This document shows positions 33,781 through 47,900 of a stretch of DNA of 64,000 bases, piece after piece (within the stretch, counting starts at the first letter, position 1; the number at the start of each line of letters is the position of its first letter). Origin of the DNA: Puffinus mauretanicus (taxonomy: Eukaryota; Chordata; Aves; Procellariiformes; Procellariidae); the NCBI GenBank assembly GCA_023333565.1, contig JAJKFH010002906.1, positions 496,001 to 560,000 on the forward strand, given 5' to 3'. The notes below the pieces were generated by a model. It had not been told where the DNA came from. It searched no databases and was given only the letters and a program-made list of their open reading frames with translations. The position numbers were made by a program, and so were the translations under genes.

Positions 33781-36700
33781 CAAGCAGGAACTGAACACGA
33801 GGCAGTCTTCACAGGGACCCCACTCCAGTCCCTATTGTCAGTAGCGCGGGGCAGAAGTCTGGCAATGAAATTTGTAGCAGCTGAAGCCTTGGCTTGCTGG
33901 AAAGAAACCTGTATTTTAAACATCCGTGCTAGGATGTTGTGTCAAAGCCAACATTATTATATCCAGTTGTGTCTGGAGAAGGAGAGAAAGACAGATGTGG
34001 ACATAAGAAGCAGGAGCCATGAACTGCGAAAGAAGCCTTATAATGAGTTCAAATTAGATTAAACTAAGGAATGCAAACTAATGCTTTGGAGAAAAAGAAT
34101 CCTACCTATACTTGCGCAATGATGGGTTTTTAATTACCTATTACCACTGGGGAAAGAGATCCTGCAGTCTCTGCATTTAGCTTTTTGAAAACATCAGTGG
34201 AAAGCAAAAGGCAAATCAAATGATGGGAATTATTAAGGAAGGAAGAACTAGCAAAACAGGAAGCAACATTATGCTCCAGCATAAATCTGTGAATAGTGTG
34301 TGGTTTTGCCTCCCTGATCTCTAAGCAGATAGAGTATAACTAAAAAAAGAAAAATGGAAAAAGGACGATCTTTTTCTGGCATTAGCCTTGGTATGACAGC
34401 AAACATCTTGCATGCTTTTTTTCAATGGCCCAGATACGCTTTTTAGCAATTTTAATCCCTTTGAAGCTGGCTGTTATAGCTGTGAGAGGCACTTTGTGTT
34501 GAGTTTCCAGCACTTGGGCTCTTTCTCTCCAGGTCATTAGATAGCAATTCTTACAGTACTCTTAAGGCAATTCTCACTAGACTGAGTTATGATTAGTGCT
34601 AATTTTGGAAAAATAAGTCAGGCATATAGCTGGGAAATGGTTGCAACCATCTGTGATGTGTCAGACAGATAAATAAACTTTCCATTTTTCTTTTCTTTTA
34701 CTAGCAAAACACCATCAGGACACAAACTCATCCTATTTCATGGCAAAATTTCTGAGCCCTGCTAGATAGTTGAGATTTCTCAGAAACTCTCCTGAACCAA
34801 GTAGGAAATCAGGCTGCAAAACCCACAAATATGGAGTTGCAGCATCTGCAAAGTTTCTGCATCGGTACAGTCTAATATTTGAAACATGAAGCAGCAGGGC
34901 TAGTTGCGTACCTGGCTGCAAGCTACTGGCTTGCTTGCTCCCACTTATTTGAAAACTCAGCAGAAATACAGCGCCTGTCTTGCCAGAGATGTATCTTACA
35001 AGAAACAGTATGGCTTGGAAAGTGAGATTAGCAGGTAAAGCCAAAACTGGGATGGGGATTTCCCCTCATATTGTCCCTCAAATACTCCTGATTTGACAGC
35101 ATGTGGGCTCTCCAAATGCTCAATGTTACCTACACAGGCTTTTGTGCCCCATACGGGGCACTCTCATGCAGAAGAGAAAAGGGGGCTGCCTGAGTTACCA
35201 GGGATGTGGAACACAATTGAAATGACAATCCTTTCTCTTGTACAGAATTTCTGATTTTATTGCAAGACAAACGTATTCAAGCTAACATACGCATGCACTT
35301 TATAAGTATTTTAAGTAAATACAGACTAATAATAGTTGTTCCTTTTTTGACTAGATCTTTTACACCCATCCAGATCAGGAGCCACGGTCTGATCTCACAA
35401 ATTCATAACAGGGTAAGCTCTTTCTTTTAAAATTTAAGTTAATCCTGATTTATACAAGAACAAGAGAGACAAGAATCAAGCCCCACATTTCCAGCTGGAG
35501 GCCTTTTTATTAAAGTTGTCATTCTAGCTTTCTCATTCCCTGTCTGTAAATTTAGCTGCAGCAGTTGCAATATTAGCCTTTATATGTGTTTGCACAGCAT
35601 TGAGGAAGCTTCTAATAGCGAGCTACCAAGAAAAAAAAATCTGCTTGTTTCCTTTTCTGCAACCCCTAACCCTTCCATTAAGTAGGTCAGATTTTTCATC
35701 AGTTGCCATGCTCCATTGCACGGCTACCCTCTAAAGGAATCTAGCAGCAAAAAATGGGAGCTGATATTTCTGGCAGTCAAAAATCAAGTAGATTTAAAAA
35801 TGTTCTAGGGAAAATATTTTGTGAAGACATTACTGTAGTATGCACGATAGCATGGCAGGTTGCAGATGGCTCCTTTGCTATGTGTCACCCTGTGAAGTGT
35901 CTGCCTACATGGCCTCAGTGTTACCATAAGCTTGTAGCAGTAATCAAAACCAGAATAATAAGCGTGCTTGCACCTGAGATACCTGTGAAATGGAAAGTAA
36001 ACAAGACCTTTGTTTTTGGCTTTGCCGAGTCAATTTTGCATGGCATATTAATATATTCCATACTTTGTTGGTATGCTTAATGTATACTGCAGAGTACACC
36101 CCCTTCCTTTGGGAATGTCATCACTTAGCAAGATGTTAAAAATGGCTTGAGAGAGGATCTAGCATCACTACTGCACTATTTTTTCCTCTGCGTGTATGTG
36201 TGTGTGACAATTTTGGCAGCTGCCTTGGAAAATCTACTGTACATTTTTCCTCCAAATTATCTTCCCCCCCCCTCTTATTTTTTAGAACCATGGGTTTCAG
36301 ACAAAATTAGCTCCACGTAGGGCAATAGCCTGTGTGGGTTCGGGTGAGCTAATACCGAGAAAGCAGGTTTTTTTCTGTTTACTGCTACTGGTACTGAAGG
36401 TGCCAAATTCTACTCCCTGTGCTACTCTTAGCTCAGCAAGTGGCCCCAGCCATTTTGAGGAATTGGGGGGGTCACTGGATTTGGCATTGTGAATTAGAGC
36501 AGTGCAAATCTGGAAGCACACAAATAAATAGCAAAGACTAAGGAGCAGAGCCCTCAAAAAGACTGATATCTGTTGAACTGCTCATATTCAGATGTCAGAA
36601 ATAGGTATTACTGGATATGTGAAAAAATTCCCCTGTGAACAAAGAGTTTAGGTGGGAATTCAGTCCTTATTCTGAGAGATACTGTCACATCATGGAAAAG

Positions 36701-37522
36701 AGATACAGATTTAGGTCCAAAATAATTATACCACAGTTTTAGAAAAATCGAAGTGGAAGCAATCTAATTGAAAACTCATTTTATAAGCAGTAAAAATATA
36801 CCCCAAAATTTGAGTGAAAACTATTGCTGGTCTAAAATCTCTATTTTTTGAAAGTAGTGTTTAAATAGGACAGATCTGAACTGAGAGAAGAACAGAAAAA
36901 AAATCTACAAATAACCAGCCACTATTAGCTGTTGCCAAACATGCCTTGGAACGGTAATAGAATTCAGCCTGGCCTGGAACAGCACCCTTCCTGCAAATCA
37001 CAGTCCCCAGGTGCCAAGGTAATAATGAGATACATTAGAAATCGTAAAAAATAAAAAATCAGATGATACCATGGGCACACTGAGCAGATGCAGAATTAAT
37101 GACACTTGGAGGACTCCATCTGAGGATACTCTCTCTACACAACAGAGAAAAGACTCTGAAACCTGTACCTGATGAACCAGGTATTCACCAACTTTTGTCC
37201 ATTTTCAGGCAGATTCGCTTGAATCAATAAGGCAGGAAAAACTTGGGAGTTCAGCAGCTGGAGAGGCTTAAATGGGTTCTTGAAATCTGGAAGTCATTAA
37301 AGAGGTGGGAGTGGGAGAAAAAGTTAAGGGCTCCTTTCCCTATAGCACTGTGATCCTGGGTGTTGCAGGGAACTTGAAATAGCAAATGGGTATTTGCTCA
37401 TAGGCATGTTCTCTGAAGGTAGATTTGCTCAGCATCAAGGAGGTAGGTTTGTTATTCCCTCAATAGTGACGTGTGTTTTAGTTACTACTTGTAACTAGAG
37501 TAATTCTAACTTGTAATTCTGC
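33781..37522. other. Gene-free DNA
   Basis: No gene was recognised in 3.7 kb. A C-run of 9 lies at about 36265-36273. A plus frame of 108 codons at 35754-36080 and a minus frame of 103 codons at 34733-35044 show no domain I can name. Confidence 0.45.
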
Positions 37523-38284
37523 ACCTGAGAGGGTATTTGCACCTGGGATGGTGTAATCCTGGATGTACCTGTAGATTGGGAGACAAGAGGCTGGAGTGCC
37601 CCCTGCAGAAAGGGATCTGTGGGTTTTGGTTAATGGTAAGCTCAATGTGAGTCAAGAATGTGCCCTGGCAGCCAAGAGGGCAAACCATATCCTGGGGTGC
37701 ATTAGGCACAGTACAGCTATCTGGTGAACAGAAGTGATTGTCCACTGTACTCAGCATTGGTGCAGCCTCACCTTGAGTACTGTGTGCAGTTTTGGGCTCT
37801 ACAATATAGGAAGGATATAAAAATATTAGAACCTGTCTAAAGGAGTGCAACAAAGATGGTGAAAGGATGAGAGGGCATGAGGAGCTGCTGAGGATACAAG
37901 GTTTGTTCAGCTTAGAGAAGGGGAGACTGAAGGGTGACCTCATTGCTGTTCACAGCAACTTCCTGGGGAGTGGAGAGGGAGGTGCTGACCTCTTCTCTCT
38001 GGCATCTGGTGATAGGATGCATGGGAATGGCTCAAAGCTGCATCAGGGGAAGTTCAGATTGAACATTAGGGAAAAGTTCTTCACTGAGAGAGTGGTCAAG
38101 CACTGGAACAAGCGCCCCAGGGAAGTGGTCATGCCCCGTGTTGGTGTTCGAGAAGCATTTGGACAAAGCTCTTAGAGACATGATTTAACTTCTAGGTTTC
38201 CCTGTGTGGAGTCAGGAGTTGGACTCGATGATCTCCGTGGATCTCTTCTCAGTATATTCTGTGATTCGATTCTATGATTCAGTG
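37523..38284 (+). mobile_element. CR1 LINE, older subfamily, 3' end present
   Basis: The order of blocks follows the CR1 ORF2 end and 3' UTR. These include gtcaagaatgtgccctggcagccaa, 'atcctggggtgcattaggca', 'cagcctcaccttgagtactgtgtgcagttttgggctc', 'ttgttcagcttagagaagggga', gttcttcactgagag and actggaacaagcgccccagggaagtgg. It ends with 'ttggactcgatgatctccgtgg' and gattcgattctatgattcagtg. The reading frame is broken many times and some intervals are deleted. It differs in subfamily and is clearly more diverged than the copy at 26.3 kb. Its tail has mixed attctgtg and attctatg units. Confidence 0.93.
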
Positions 38285-39239
38285 ATTGTATTTCAGCATA
38301 GCTGTGGGAAGGAGCTGAGATCAGGGACCCATGGTGGTAGACACAAAGTAAGGGAACAGCCTGTAGTCTGAAATGTTACAGCGTGGCAGTCTCTGAGCAG
38401 AGCTAGAGGTGAGGATCTCAGTTCAGGCTAGTACAATGAGGTATCTACAGTGTGAGCATCTATGTGTGAGTTTGGTGGTGAAGGTGCCATTATGACCAAT
38501 GGTGGGCTACTGTAGGATTCAGTTGCCTAAAAATGGGCTCTTGGTACTGTCTGAGATGCCTCCTTGCCTCTGGGACATCCATGCAAGACTGTGTGTATGA
38601 CACAGGACCCACAGGAGACATTTACTCTTCTGGAACAGCAACTGGACACTAAGCAAGATAAGATACTTCTACTGCAGACATTGGACTGAGTATCTATGAA
38701 TCCTTTCCATGTCTCTTGGGGAACCTGCCCTTGCAGTGGATGAGTCTAGAGGATTATTGAACTGATGTCAGTGTCTGCATTCCCAGCTACATTGACTGGG
38801 GATATGATTCAGTTGCCTAGGCCAGGATATCTGCATCACCATTCGGTCACGTACTTATCCAGTGCCACTTGAGGTGGCCAGGGTGCCTTGCCTGGACAAG
38901 CATATTTATCTGCCATTTCAGAAGGGCACATGTCTCACAGAGGTCCTTTCTGCCTTGTATGCACCTTGGATTTCCTAGGGCATCTCAAATGGTAATAGAT
39001 GCCATGTGTGTAAATGGAGCCCCTAGCACATCCTGCCTGGCCTCTAGCAGGATCTTTGCCCTGCAGCAGGACACAAATTGCCTGTGAGCTCTGCGTAATA
39101 GCTGCCCTTGGGAGTCTCAAATAGCACAGGACACCTATGATTTAGGAAGCCAAACCGACCCTTCAACCTCCTTTATGATAACGGTGCCATAGACAGCTGC
39201 CTCATCATAGACACGTACACACCTAAATTTAGGTGTCTC
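38285..39239. other. Possible old repeat-derived DNA, family not identified
   Basis: No gene was recognised. The text has the character of a diverged retroelement, with recurrent phrases such as gattcagttgcctaa (about 38517) and gattcagttgcctag (about 38806). These could mark a short internal duplication about 290 bp apart. I cannot assign a family. Confidence 0.3.
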
Positions 39240-39345
39240 AATCACATCTTATAAATGGATTCTAATCCCAGCACTAATACTGCCTTCTTTAGTTAGAGCA
39301 CTTCACCGCTCCACCTCAGTTTTGGTATCTGTACAGCATCAACGT
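39240..39345 (+). repeat. MIR-like SINE remnant
   Basis: The blocks 'gattctaatcccagcactaatactgcc', agagcacttcaccgctcc and acctcagttttggtatctgta follow the MIR core ('gggttcgaatcccagctctgccac...ttacttaacctctctgtgcctcagtttcctcatctgta'). The copy is diverged; AmnSINE-type elements are an alternative. Confidence 0.6.
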
Positions 39346-41617
39346 TACATGAACCATGCAGAGGTCCAGTTTATCTTGTTAGTCTAGCATTCTGCATGGG
39401 ATCTGTACGAAGGCACACAGGGAGTAAAAGAGAGAATTTGGAAAAGAGTCCAAGAGCCAGTCTGTGAGCACATGGCTGGAAAGCTAGCTGCAATCAAAGA
39501 AACTCAGGAAATATTTATCTAGGTTAAAAAAAAAGGAGTCTTTTCCTGATATTGTCCCACACAGTTCATGAAACAATTGAATAGGGAGAGCTGTATATAA
39601 CTAACTTGCAGTGCAATAATGTGTTGAGATATGAGCTGTTGCATAAGTTTCTTCTAACTTTTAGGAAGTGTTTTGAAGGTACTTGTTATTATTCAGGTGT
39701 GACAGAAGGATTTACCCAACCTGGCATGCTGTGTTACCTTCCCTAGAGATCTGTTGGACAGTCACATGTGGAATCTTCCAGCTGCTCTCATTAATGTGGC
39801 TGTGATGCCATATTTCAGTTTAAAGCTGTAGGTGGTGCTTTCCGGAACTTTTGTTTCTGCTGCTGGAGGGACTCATTGCTCTCACGGATGAGAAGGGCAC
39901 TTGTTGAGGCACCAAGAACTCACCTGCCACAGCTTGAAGGGAAGTCCCATAAACGCTCTCTGGACTATAGGAAGGTTTAGCTTTCCTAGCAGACTCCAAC
40001 TGGCAGAAACACAACCTGGTAGAGAAAGGAATGATTAAATACTGCCATCACCGCAACATGACATGATCAGGTGTAGCTGCATGTGGGACTGCCCAAGTAT
40101 ACAGGAACGACTCGACCTGGGCCCTGTGCTATGGGGGTATCTAGGCCCTCCTAATACAGCAAGATGGGTCTTACTAACCCAACTACTTCTCAGAGCAGAA
40201 GAAACAAGTTAGTCAACCTAATCAGCTTCAGCAGTGGCCAGGAGGACTTGGTCCAGCAAGGTGTCTCATTGGAGCTGCTCCCCTGCCTTCGTGTCACTCT
40301 CCAGTGTTGGGTCACCAACACTGCACCAACACAGATGCAGTCTCTGGCAGCTGGTCTGACACTCCCAAAAGCTATTCTGACTTCCAGGAATGGCTTTGGT
40401 GGTGGGTATCTGGTACCATGCTCCCCACCTCCAGACAGTAGGGGTAGTGGAGCAGGAACTGTCTACCATCCAAAGTTGTAAGATGAGCTCTGCAGTGGCG
40501 AGTTAAGGTGACCATTGTATATGACCCTTAAATCGCTTTAAGACTCTAACTGCTAGTGGGGCCCTTGTTACTATAAAAGCATGTAGAAAGAAAATGTCTC
40601 TGAACAACTTACAATTTACATAGGTGAAGAAGACAAGTGTTGTATATTTTCTGTGTATTTTCTCTAAATAGATGATCTGTTGCAAATTTAGAATGACTCA
40701 GTAGATGGGGCTGGAATTATTTCCAGTTAAACTAAAAGCCCAGTCAGACTCCATATACTCAGCCAGCAATATGTTTCAGGGAAAATCTATTTTTAAAAGG
40801 ATTTCACAGGAGATATTTGGAACTACTTGCTGTGCCATGCAGATGACTGTGTTACAGAATACTGCTGTTTTGAACACAGATTTTGGAAGATTTTTATCAG
40901 CACTTGGGCTCTGAGTGATTTCTGAACAACAAATGGACTTATCTGAATAGTATGAAGAAATGATAACCTGCAGCTGTCATGTTAATGCTTACATAAATCA
41001 GCTGCTGTGCTGATTTAAAATACAAAGTCAAATGGTTTATGAGAAAGTGCAATCCTGAAAGTTTCATGTTCAATTAATTTTTTCAAAACTTAAAAAACCC
41101 CTTTTGAAGTAATTAACATCGTAAAAAATATTTTCTAAGCAAACAGAGCTATCCGGGAGCTGATTTATCTAGGGCATACAACTTGCAAGGGTTTGGAATT
41201 GCAGTTTAGTATCAAAAATAGTGAATGTGCTGAAAAAATTTAGCAGTTTGCTCCTTTTGAACAGAAAAAAAAAAAAAAAAGACTTGTAAATTCCATAGTG
41301 TGTGTAACCTGCTGTACCTGTGCTGGCATCATTTAACTGTTTCTCAAAACTTTCAAAATCTTTGTGATTTCCCCCTACCTCCTGTGTTTCTCAGCTGTTT
41401 CTGGGATGCAGCCTTACAGGAGAAGAGCCATATTCTTCACACCATAGCCTTCACACCTACAGGTATTCTCATCCTTTCTCAGCTTTCTACACAAATTTTT
41501 TGTTGGCTTGGTTTTTTGAGCAGGACTGCTTGTTGTCATGCAAATATGCAAATATCTAGGTTAATATGGTGGGTCAGATTCAGCGCTGAAGAAGAAAGCC
41601 GTATACATTTCCTGACA
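39346..41617. other. Gene-free DNA
   Basis: No gene was recognised. There is a 16-A run at 41265-41280. I saw no SINE or processed pseudogene upstream of it, so it is probably a simple repeat. Frames up to 106 codons lack similarity. Confidence 0.45.
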
Positions 41618-41910
41618 TGACGTGCCGGTAAACGGGCGCCCTCAGTAAATTCCCAGAGTCCTTGGACAGCTGGCTGGAGCGCGGCAGCAGTCCGCCGTGG
41701 ACATCAGCGGGGACAGGAATAGAGAGCAGTGACGAGGTCTGGGCACTGCTGCCTCCCCAGGGAGCAGTTCTGGGCTCCCCGCGCGCAAACGCTGCCACGT
41801 TTGCCTGACGGCACAGAGCTGGGGTAGAGCTGGGAGGCACAGGGGTTAGGCTGGGTCTCCCGGGCTGAGGAGACCAAAAAAGTGAGGCGAAAGGAGGACG
41901 TGACTCCTGT
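41618..41910. promoter_or_regulatory. Small CpG-island-like patch
   Basis: About 290 bp contain roughly twenty CpG dinucleotides, including ccccgcgcgc around 41777-41786, in an otherwise CpG-poor region. No start codon with a convincing exon structure was recognised. A 147-codon minus frame (41580-42023) overlaps it, but its length is explained by base composition. It may be a small promoter, an enhancer or a G+C-rich repeat relic. Confidence 0.4.
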
Positions 41911-44900
41911 GTACATGAAGGTTTTGTTATGCAGCTTGTGGCGTCAGGAAGCCTGAGGTGGGAGAAGACAGGGTTACATTTTCTCTGTGCTATTTTTCTA
42001 TAAAACTTCAAGAAATTCAGCATAGGTTTTTAACTGGACTGTTAAAAAGAACCATGCAGCAAAGAAACCAGAGGCAACCTATTTTTCCCTCTTGGTGTAT
42101 TTTCATTTATGCTGAAGTAGGACAAATTGTGGAGATCTGCTCTGACAACAATTCAGGACCTGTATTTCAGGCTTCAGGATTTTCAGCACAAACAAATTAT
42201 TTGAGTCAGTATTTCAAGCCTTTCCTTCTCAAATGCACTCCTGATTTGTGAGGCAGATAGACAGACAGAAGGGCCTGGGATTTACTTATTATTGCTAATG
42301 AACTCTTTTAAAATTTGAATTATTTATCAAGTTATTGTCAATAGAACTTGTTTGCCCTATTGTTACAATGAAGCCTGTTTGTTGCTTCATGAAACTTTGC
42401 AAAGAAATGTAATTTTCTGTATATTTCTATACTCTTTACTTTATGGTACCAATTAGCTTCCATCTTTTTCTTCCAAGTTTCATGAAGGCTTAACCACGTT
42501 AATATTGCGAGAGTTGCCAGATGGTGTTTTTGCAGGTACTATTTACAAGTCCCATTTAAATGACAGTGTACTCAGACCTCAAAGAAATTATTCTTTTAAT
42601 TGGGCTGTAGCTGTTTTTAAAAGCCATGCTGAGTTTCAAAAGCCAGCAAGGCCACTGAAATTCTTTCTTTAACTCGTTCAGCCCAAATTTTGGAAATGAT
42701 CCTCTAAGGATATATGTAAGGACCATTGTGACTACAGCCAGACTCGAAGCAAGTGAACAAATGCTTTCCCAGAGCTGGGCCTGTTCTCCCCTAATCAAAT
42801 CCCTTTTAGGGCTCATTCTGTGACTGCATCCCATAACCCCGCAAACAAACATGCTCTGAGAGCATGTTGCAATGTAAGTTATAATGTGACTAATTATAAG
42901 ACACTTGCAGTTAAATTTTATATTTGCCTTTAAGTGGCTGTTTGCCAAAATCAGCAACAGTTACAAAATGTGTATATAAGAGCCAGAAATCCTCCAAATC
43001 GGCATGCTCACATGTACATTGAGATAAACCCAGAATAGTTCTTAAAATGTGTTTTTGTCAGTTATGGTTCTAAACCACATCTTTCAATTATTACTGAAGT
43101 AAAAAACATAACAAAACAATGGTGTGCCATAAATAGGACTTTTAGATAAACTTTTGGCATCCAGGATTACACGATTTAACCTCTAATTTCCAACATCTGC
43201 TTTAGATTGATTAGCAGAGATTGCAAATACTAATTATTTTGAGGTTTAGCAGCTATGTAAAACATAACTGTGAACCTTGATAATTTCACGGCTCTTAACC
43301 TTCAATTTCCGAGCTGTTAGTAACCACAAGTCATTTAGTTGACACTTGGTGTTTTATTAAGTTTAAAGATTCGAGTCAATCTTCTATTTTCCTCCTGATT
43401 TCCTTCAATTGGATTATTGTACAGTTTGCGTTACTTTGCTCGATGGTGGGTGAAATTTTTTGTGTCAGTGACCTGAATGAAAACCAGCCGCAGAGAACTC
43501 TGTATGAAGTTGACATCGGGAAAAATAGCTGCACACAAGAAAAAGAGCAGGAGTTTTAAAATGCCTTACTAATAATTTTTACACCTCTTCCAAAGCTCAA
43601 CACCCTTTACTTACTACAGCGAGCAGGACTCAGCATCGTTGTCTGCCTACTGCTTCTCTCCACTTCAAAATTCTGAGTCGGATCCACCACACCACTTCCC
43701 AACGTCTGGCTGTCAGGCACCCCGCAGCTCATCAGCCCTGCTGGCAAAAATGACAATGGTATGTACAAGGGCACAATGACTTTGGCGTCAACGATAGTGT
43801 TCACCAAAGACTGGAGGCACACGGTAAAACAATAAGTTTTATGGCTTTTTGCCAGCTGGCAAATGTAAGCTTTTGTAGGACTTAATCCATATGGATGAAT
43901 GTGGAACTAAACAAAGTAAAATGATACTCTTCCTGGGTCTCAGCTAGAGGAGGGCCAATATGTGATCAGTCTGAGCAGTGCAAAAAGCGGTAATAGAAGG
44001 TAAAAGTAATAAAGTTCATGGGGATGTCTGAACCCTCTCCTTTAGCAAGTACTCATCAAATTAGAGAGAAGTGTTGCTCTGTGTGGGTCACCTCCTGGTG
44101 AAGTATGAGCTTGTGAGGAGCAGATTCTCCCTTTCGCACTCAAGTTCGGCAACACGTCTTGTTTCTGCTGATTATCTTCATATAGAAACTGCAGATCCAA
44201 ACTTGTAAATCCTGTTTCTCAACGGTAGCCCTTGAATATGTAAGGGTTCTCACAACAGAAGCATACCCATGAACAAGGAGTCACATCCCTGTCCCCAGTA
44301 TGGCTGGTGATGAAAGAAGCTATTTAGGACTTTCCCTGCTATTGGAAGTGTTATGGAATAGAGATTCCAATTCTTGCCATCTGTCCTCAGGAACTGTGCT
44401 TAGGAAACTCTCTTTAGCACTACTACCTTTAAAATCATCAGAGATGGGTATGACAGAGGTTGACTCCAGGTCAACAGTCCCAAGAGCAGAGGGGGCTCAA
44501 AGCTCCTGAGTGGAAAACGATGCAAACCACACTGCATGAAGGGGAAAGCGGGCATATGGAGTGAATCCTTATCTGGGTGAGGTCATCTGTGGTGCTCAAA
44601 AGCAAGCATCATTACATATGGAGAAATTGCAGCTAGAGACAATAAAAAAATTTAATATTTATACTATGTCATAACTCTGACGTTCCATAGAACATTACAA
44701 CTCCTTGCAGAAAACCAGGTATCTTCAGCATGGTTAGAAAATTAAAAGAAAAAATGTTTTAACTCAAATGAAAGTCCTCTTAAAACATTTTTTATATGCA
44801 TCATTGCTGATTAAGACCTTATTTTCCTCTAAAACGAGGCAAAAAGAGAAGGAAAGTATAATTAGATGTCATGGAGCTGTGATTGTTTCTAATTCATTGG

Positions 44901-47900
44901 ACAGACTAGCTGTCAGCAAGATAAATGAATCATCCATAGATAACTCATATTGCCATATTTATGTGAGTGGGATTGAAAAAAGAAAAGCAATCAATAAAAA
45001 TTAAACTGAAAATGAAAATATTGTTGCGGGACAGTTTTCCAAATGCATGCAAGAAGTGAAAATAAGATGTGATAAAAAGTGAAATGTGAAGTCTTTTAAT
45101 TCTTTCTACTATTGTTTATATGTTTTATTGTTTTATTGTTTATATGCCAAGCATCAGCTCGGCATGTTGGCTCATGAATTTTATCTGTTTCTTATTTAGG
45201 CATGAGATGAGTGACATGGGTACAAAATGGGCAGATTTTCCAAAGAACTTTTACTAGTGCTAGTAGCAATGGAGAAACAAGTTTGTTAAGTTGAAGCAAG
45301 ACACATAGTCTGGAATAGGTTTGGGCATTTATACCAGACATTTTGGAAAAAAAAAAATCCCATCTCCTCAACAGAGGCTACATTATGTTTAGCAAGTGAA
45401 TCAGAGATCAAAATATCTAACAAGACTAACCGAGGGATGTTGGGAAGAGAAGTGATGAGCCAAGCTGATCAGAAGGGAATAAAGTTCCCATGCTTGAGAA
45501 ATAGAAAATATCCCAACTTCTCTTTCCCTCCAGTGACATGAAGGAAATATAGCCTTGTCTAGCACCACACTGCATGTATTACGTGTGCCAAATCTCTTTG
45601 ACCAGATTTTCTCTTTCTATTCTTAGCAATTTTGTTTTCTAACACCAAAGCTGAAGGCTAGTCTGAGAGGCTTGAGATGCTACACCCATAAAATAAACAT
45701 TAATCAGAAATCAGAAGTTAGGGAAGAACATCTCCTGTACTGTACACTGCTGAATAGGTATTTAGGTTGAAGACTCAGGAACTAAGAAGTCTTAAGTTTG
45801 GGAAGGGCGTGGTGCTCCACAGACATGGAAAATGATGAACCAGCTCCAAATGTTCATCACTCCACGTAAGTACCTCTATAGCCCAGTAGCCACCTAATCA
45901 TGGTGCTGAGTCCAGAGAAGGTGTTACATCACATTACAGTCCATCACACATGAGCTCTGGAAAAGAGGGTGCAGAAAGTTAGAACACAGAATCCATCAGT
46001 CAGGGAAAGAACTTTAAAAAGACCCTGAGACCAACATCTCTCTGCGGGGATGAATCAGACAACAACAGAATTTCTAGGGGGTACTTCTAGTGGGTAGCCT
46101 TACAAATCATCAATATAATGCTTAATTAACTTGCTTCAAAACCATACATATTTTATATAAAGAGTGCTGCCTGTTCTAAACATTAGAAGACCGAGTCTGA
46201 TCCTATTCACAGCTTGATGAATCAAGAACACTCCCAGCAAGATCCACAGAATTTCTTTAATGAAGAACAAGTGAGTGACAGACTGCATCCTGGGCTCATC
46301 CCAGAAGTGGAGCATGTGACCCATAGTTGAGTCTTATTCTTTAATGGTAAAAGGCTTTCTGAAATCCATTTAAGTCTATTAGTGCTCCCAGAAAATTGTG
46401 CACTCACTCATTTTCTCAAAATAAATATCCTGGACTTAATGGAGCGTAGTGTCCTTTCACGACCAGTACCCAAGAACTCCAATTATGCATTATTAAGCTA
46501 TTAAACTGAACTGAACGAAAAGAACTGGCACTTACTGGCAAGATCACTGTTCTAAAATGCTCAGTAATAAGCTATGGAAAAATTAGCAAGCGGTTATAAA
46601 ACTGCCATCTCCTACCAGCTGCTATCATTTTGTTTTCTCTAACAGTTAGAACATATTTATGAGCACATCTTATGCAAGCACACATATACACATAGGAAGG
46701 TGCACACAGAGGTCTACCTGAGCTGTCAAAGACTCAGCTGGCAAGGGGATTTGAGCTCACTCTTGAGCATGTTGTAGGCTGGTTCCTGCAGCATTTCCCT
46801 CATAAAGACAATGTCCCCTCTGGAAGTCTCTGAAGTATCCTCAAAAATCAGATAGCATATAGGGCTCTACAGACTTCAGGATGTAAAGCAAAATCCTCCC
46901 TGAGACCCCAAATAGCTGACAGCGTATTTTGACCACAAGTGAATCAACACTGGAGCTTCCTTCTGTTTATTATTCCAGTTGGTATGCAGGGAAGGTGGAA
47001 AGGGGAAAAGTCAGACATTGTAAACTTGTTACAGTCTTGTAAGGTGATACGATCCATAAACTCAGGATTTCCAATAAAAAGCTGATGGCAACATTATAAA
47101 AGGCTTCAGGGATGTGCAAACATCACAAATAATGATCATCTAATGCTTCACCTGCTTGAAAAATCAAAGACTCACTAAGTTATTGTTGACTTCAATGCTA
47201 ACCTATTCAGTCACTTGCTCTATGCCTCTTACTTAGAGTGCTGTTCAAAATCCACAGCCAACCTTCGTGATCTTTGCTTCACACTGTAGATTTATGGTAA
47301 AGCAGTGCCTTCATGGTTTTGTCTGCAATGCTGACATCCATTATTATATTTTAATTTATTTTATTACTCTTTCTATTTTTATTTTCTGACATCAATTTTA
47401 TAGGTGACAAACATTCCCTTGAGTTATAACTGAGTTGCCTCCTCACTCTTTCCCTAATGCATGCATTAAAAGCACATGTTTGGATCTGCTTGCTCAAAAT
47501 TGCCACAGTATGGAGTGAAAAGAGCAAATAAAAATGTTAATTAATTATGCAGAGCTGATGGTGGAGCTAAGCCAGAGCTACTACTCCTCTCTACTTTTAG
47601 CAGCACAATGCAGTTCATCTCCATGGAGTTTTATCGTCAATGAGCCCAAGAAGAAAATACAGTCTCCTGAAAGGGCATAATAAAATATAAGTTTATATCA
47701 CACCATATAAAGTTGTAAGGAGTTCACAATGACTGTGCTGATTGCACCAATAAGTAGTTACAGATTTATGACTGCAGATACATTTTTTCCACTCATGGAT
47801 GAGCTCAGCACCCATTTCATGCAACACTGCTAAGGGCCGTTGCAGCCTAGTACAATGTACCAAGGCATAATCTGTTCACCTGCCAGATTGAAGGAAAAGC

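Noticed and set aside
37506..37943. 145-codon minus frame
   Set aside because: It is antisense to the CR1 copy at 37.5-38.3 kb and has no domain of its own.
41265..41280. A16 run as the tail of a processed pseudogene or SINE
   Set aside because: The upstream sequence shows no gene-like or SINE-like body, and no flanking duplication was seen.
41580..42023. 147-codon minus frame
   Set aside because: It is explained by the local G+C-rich patch; the product shows no family resemblance.
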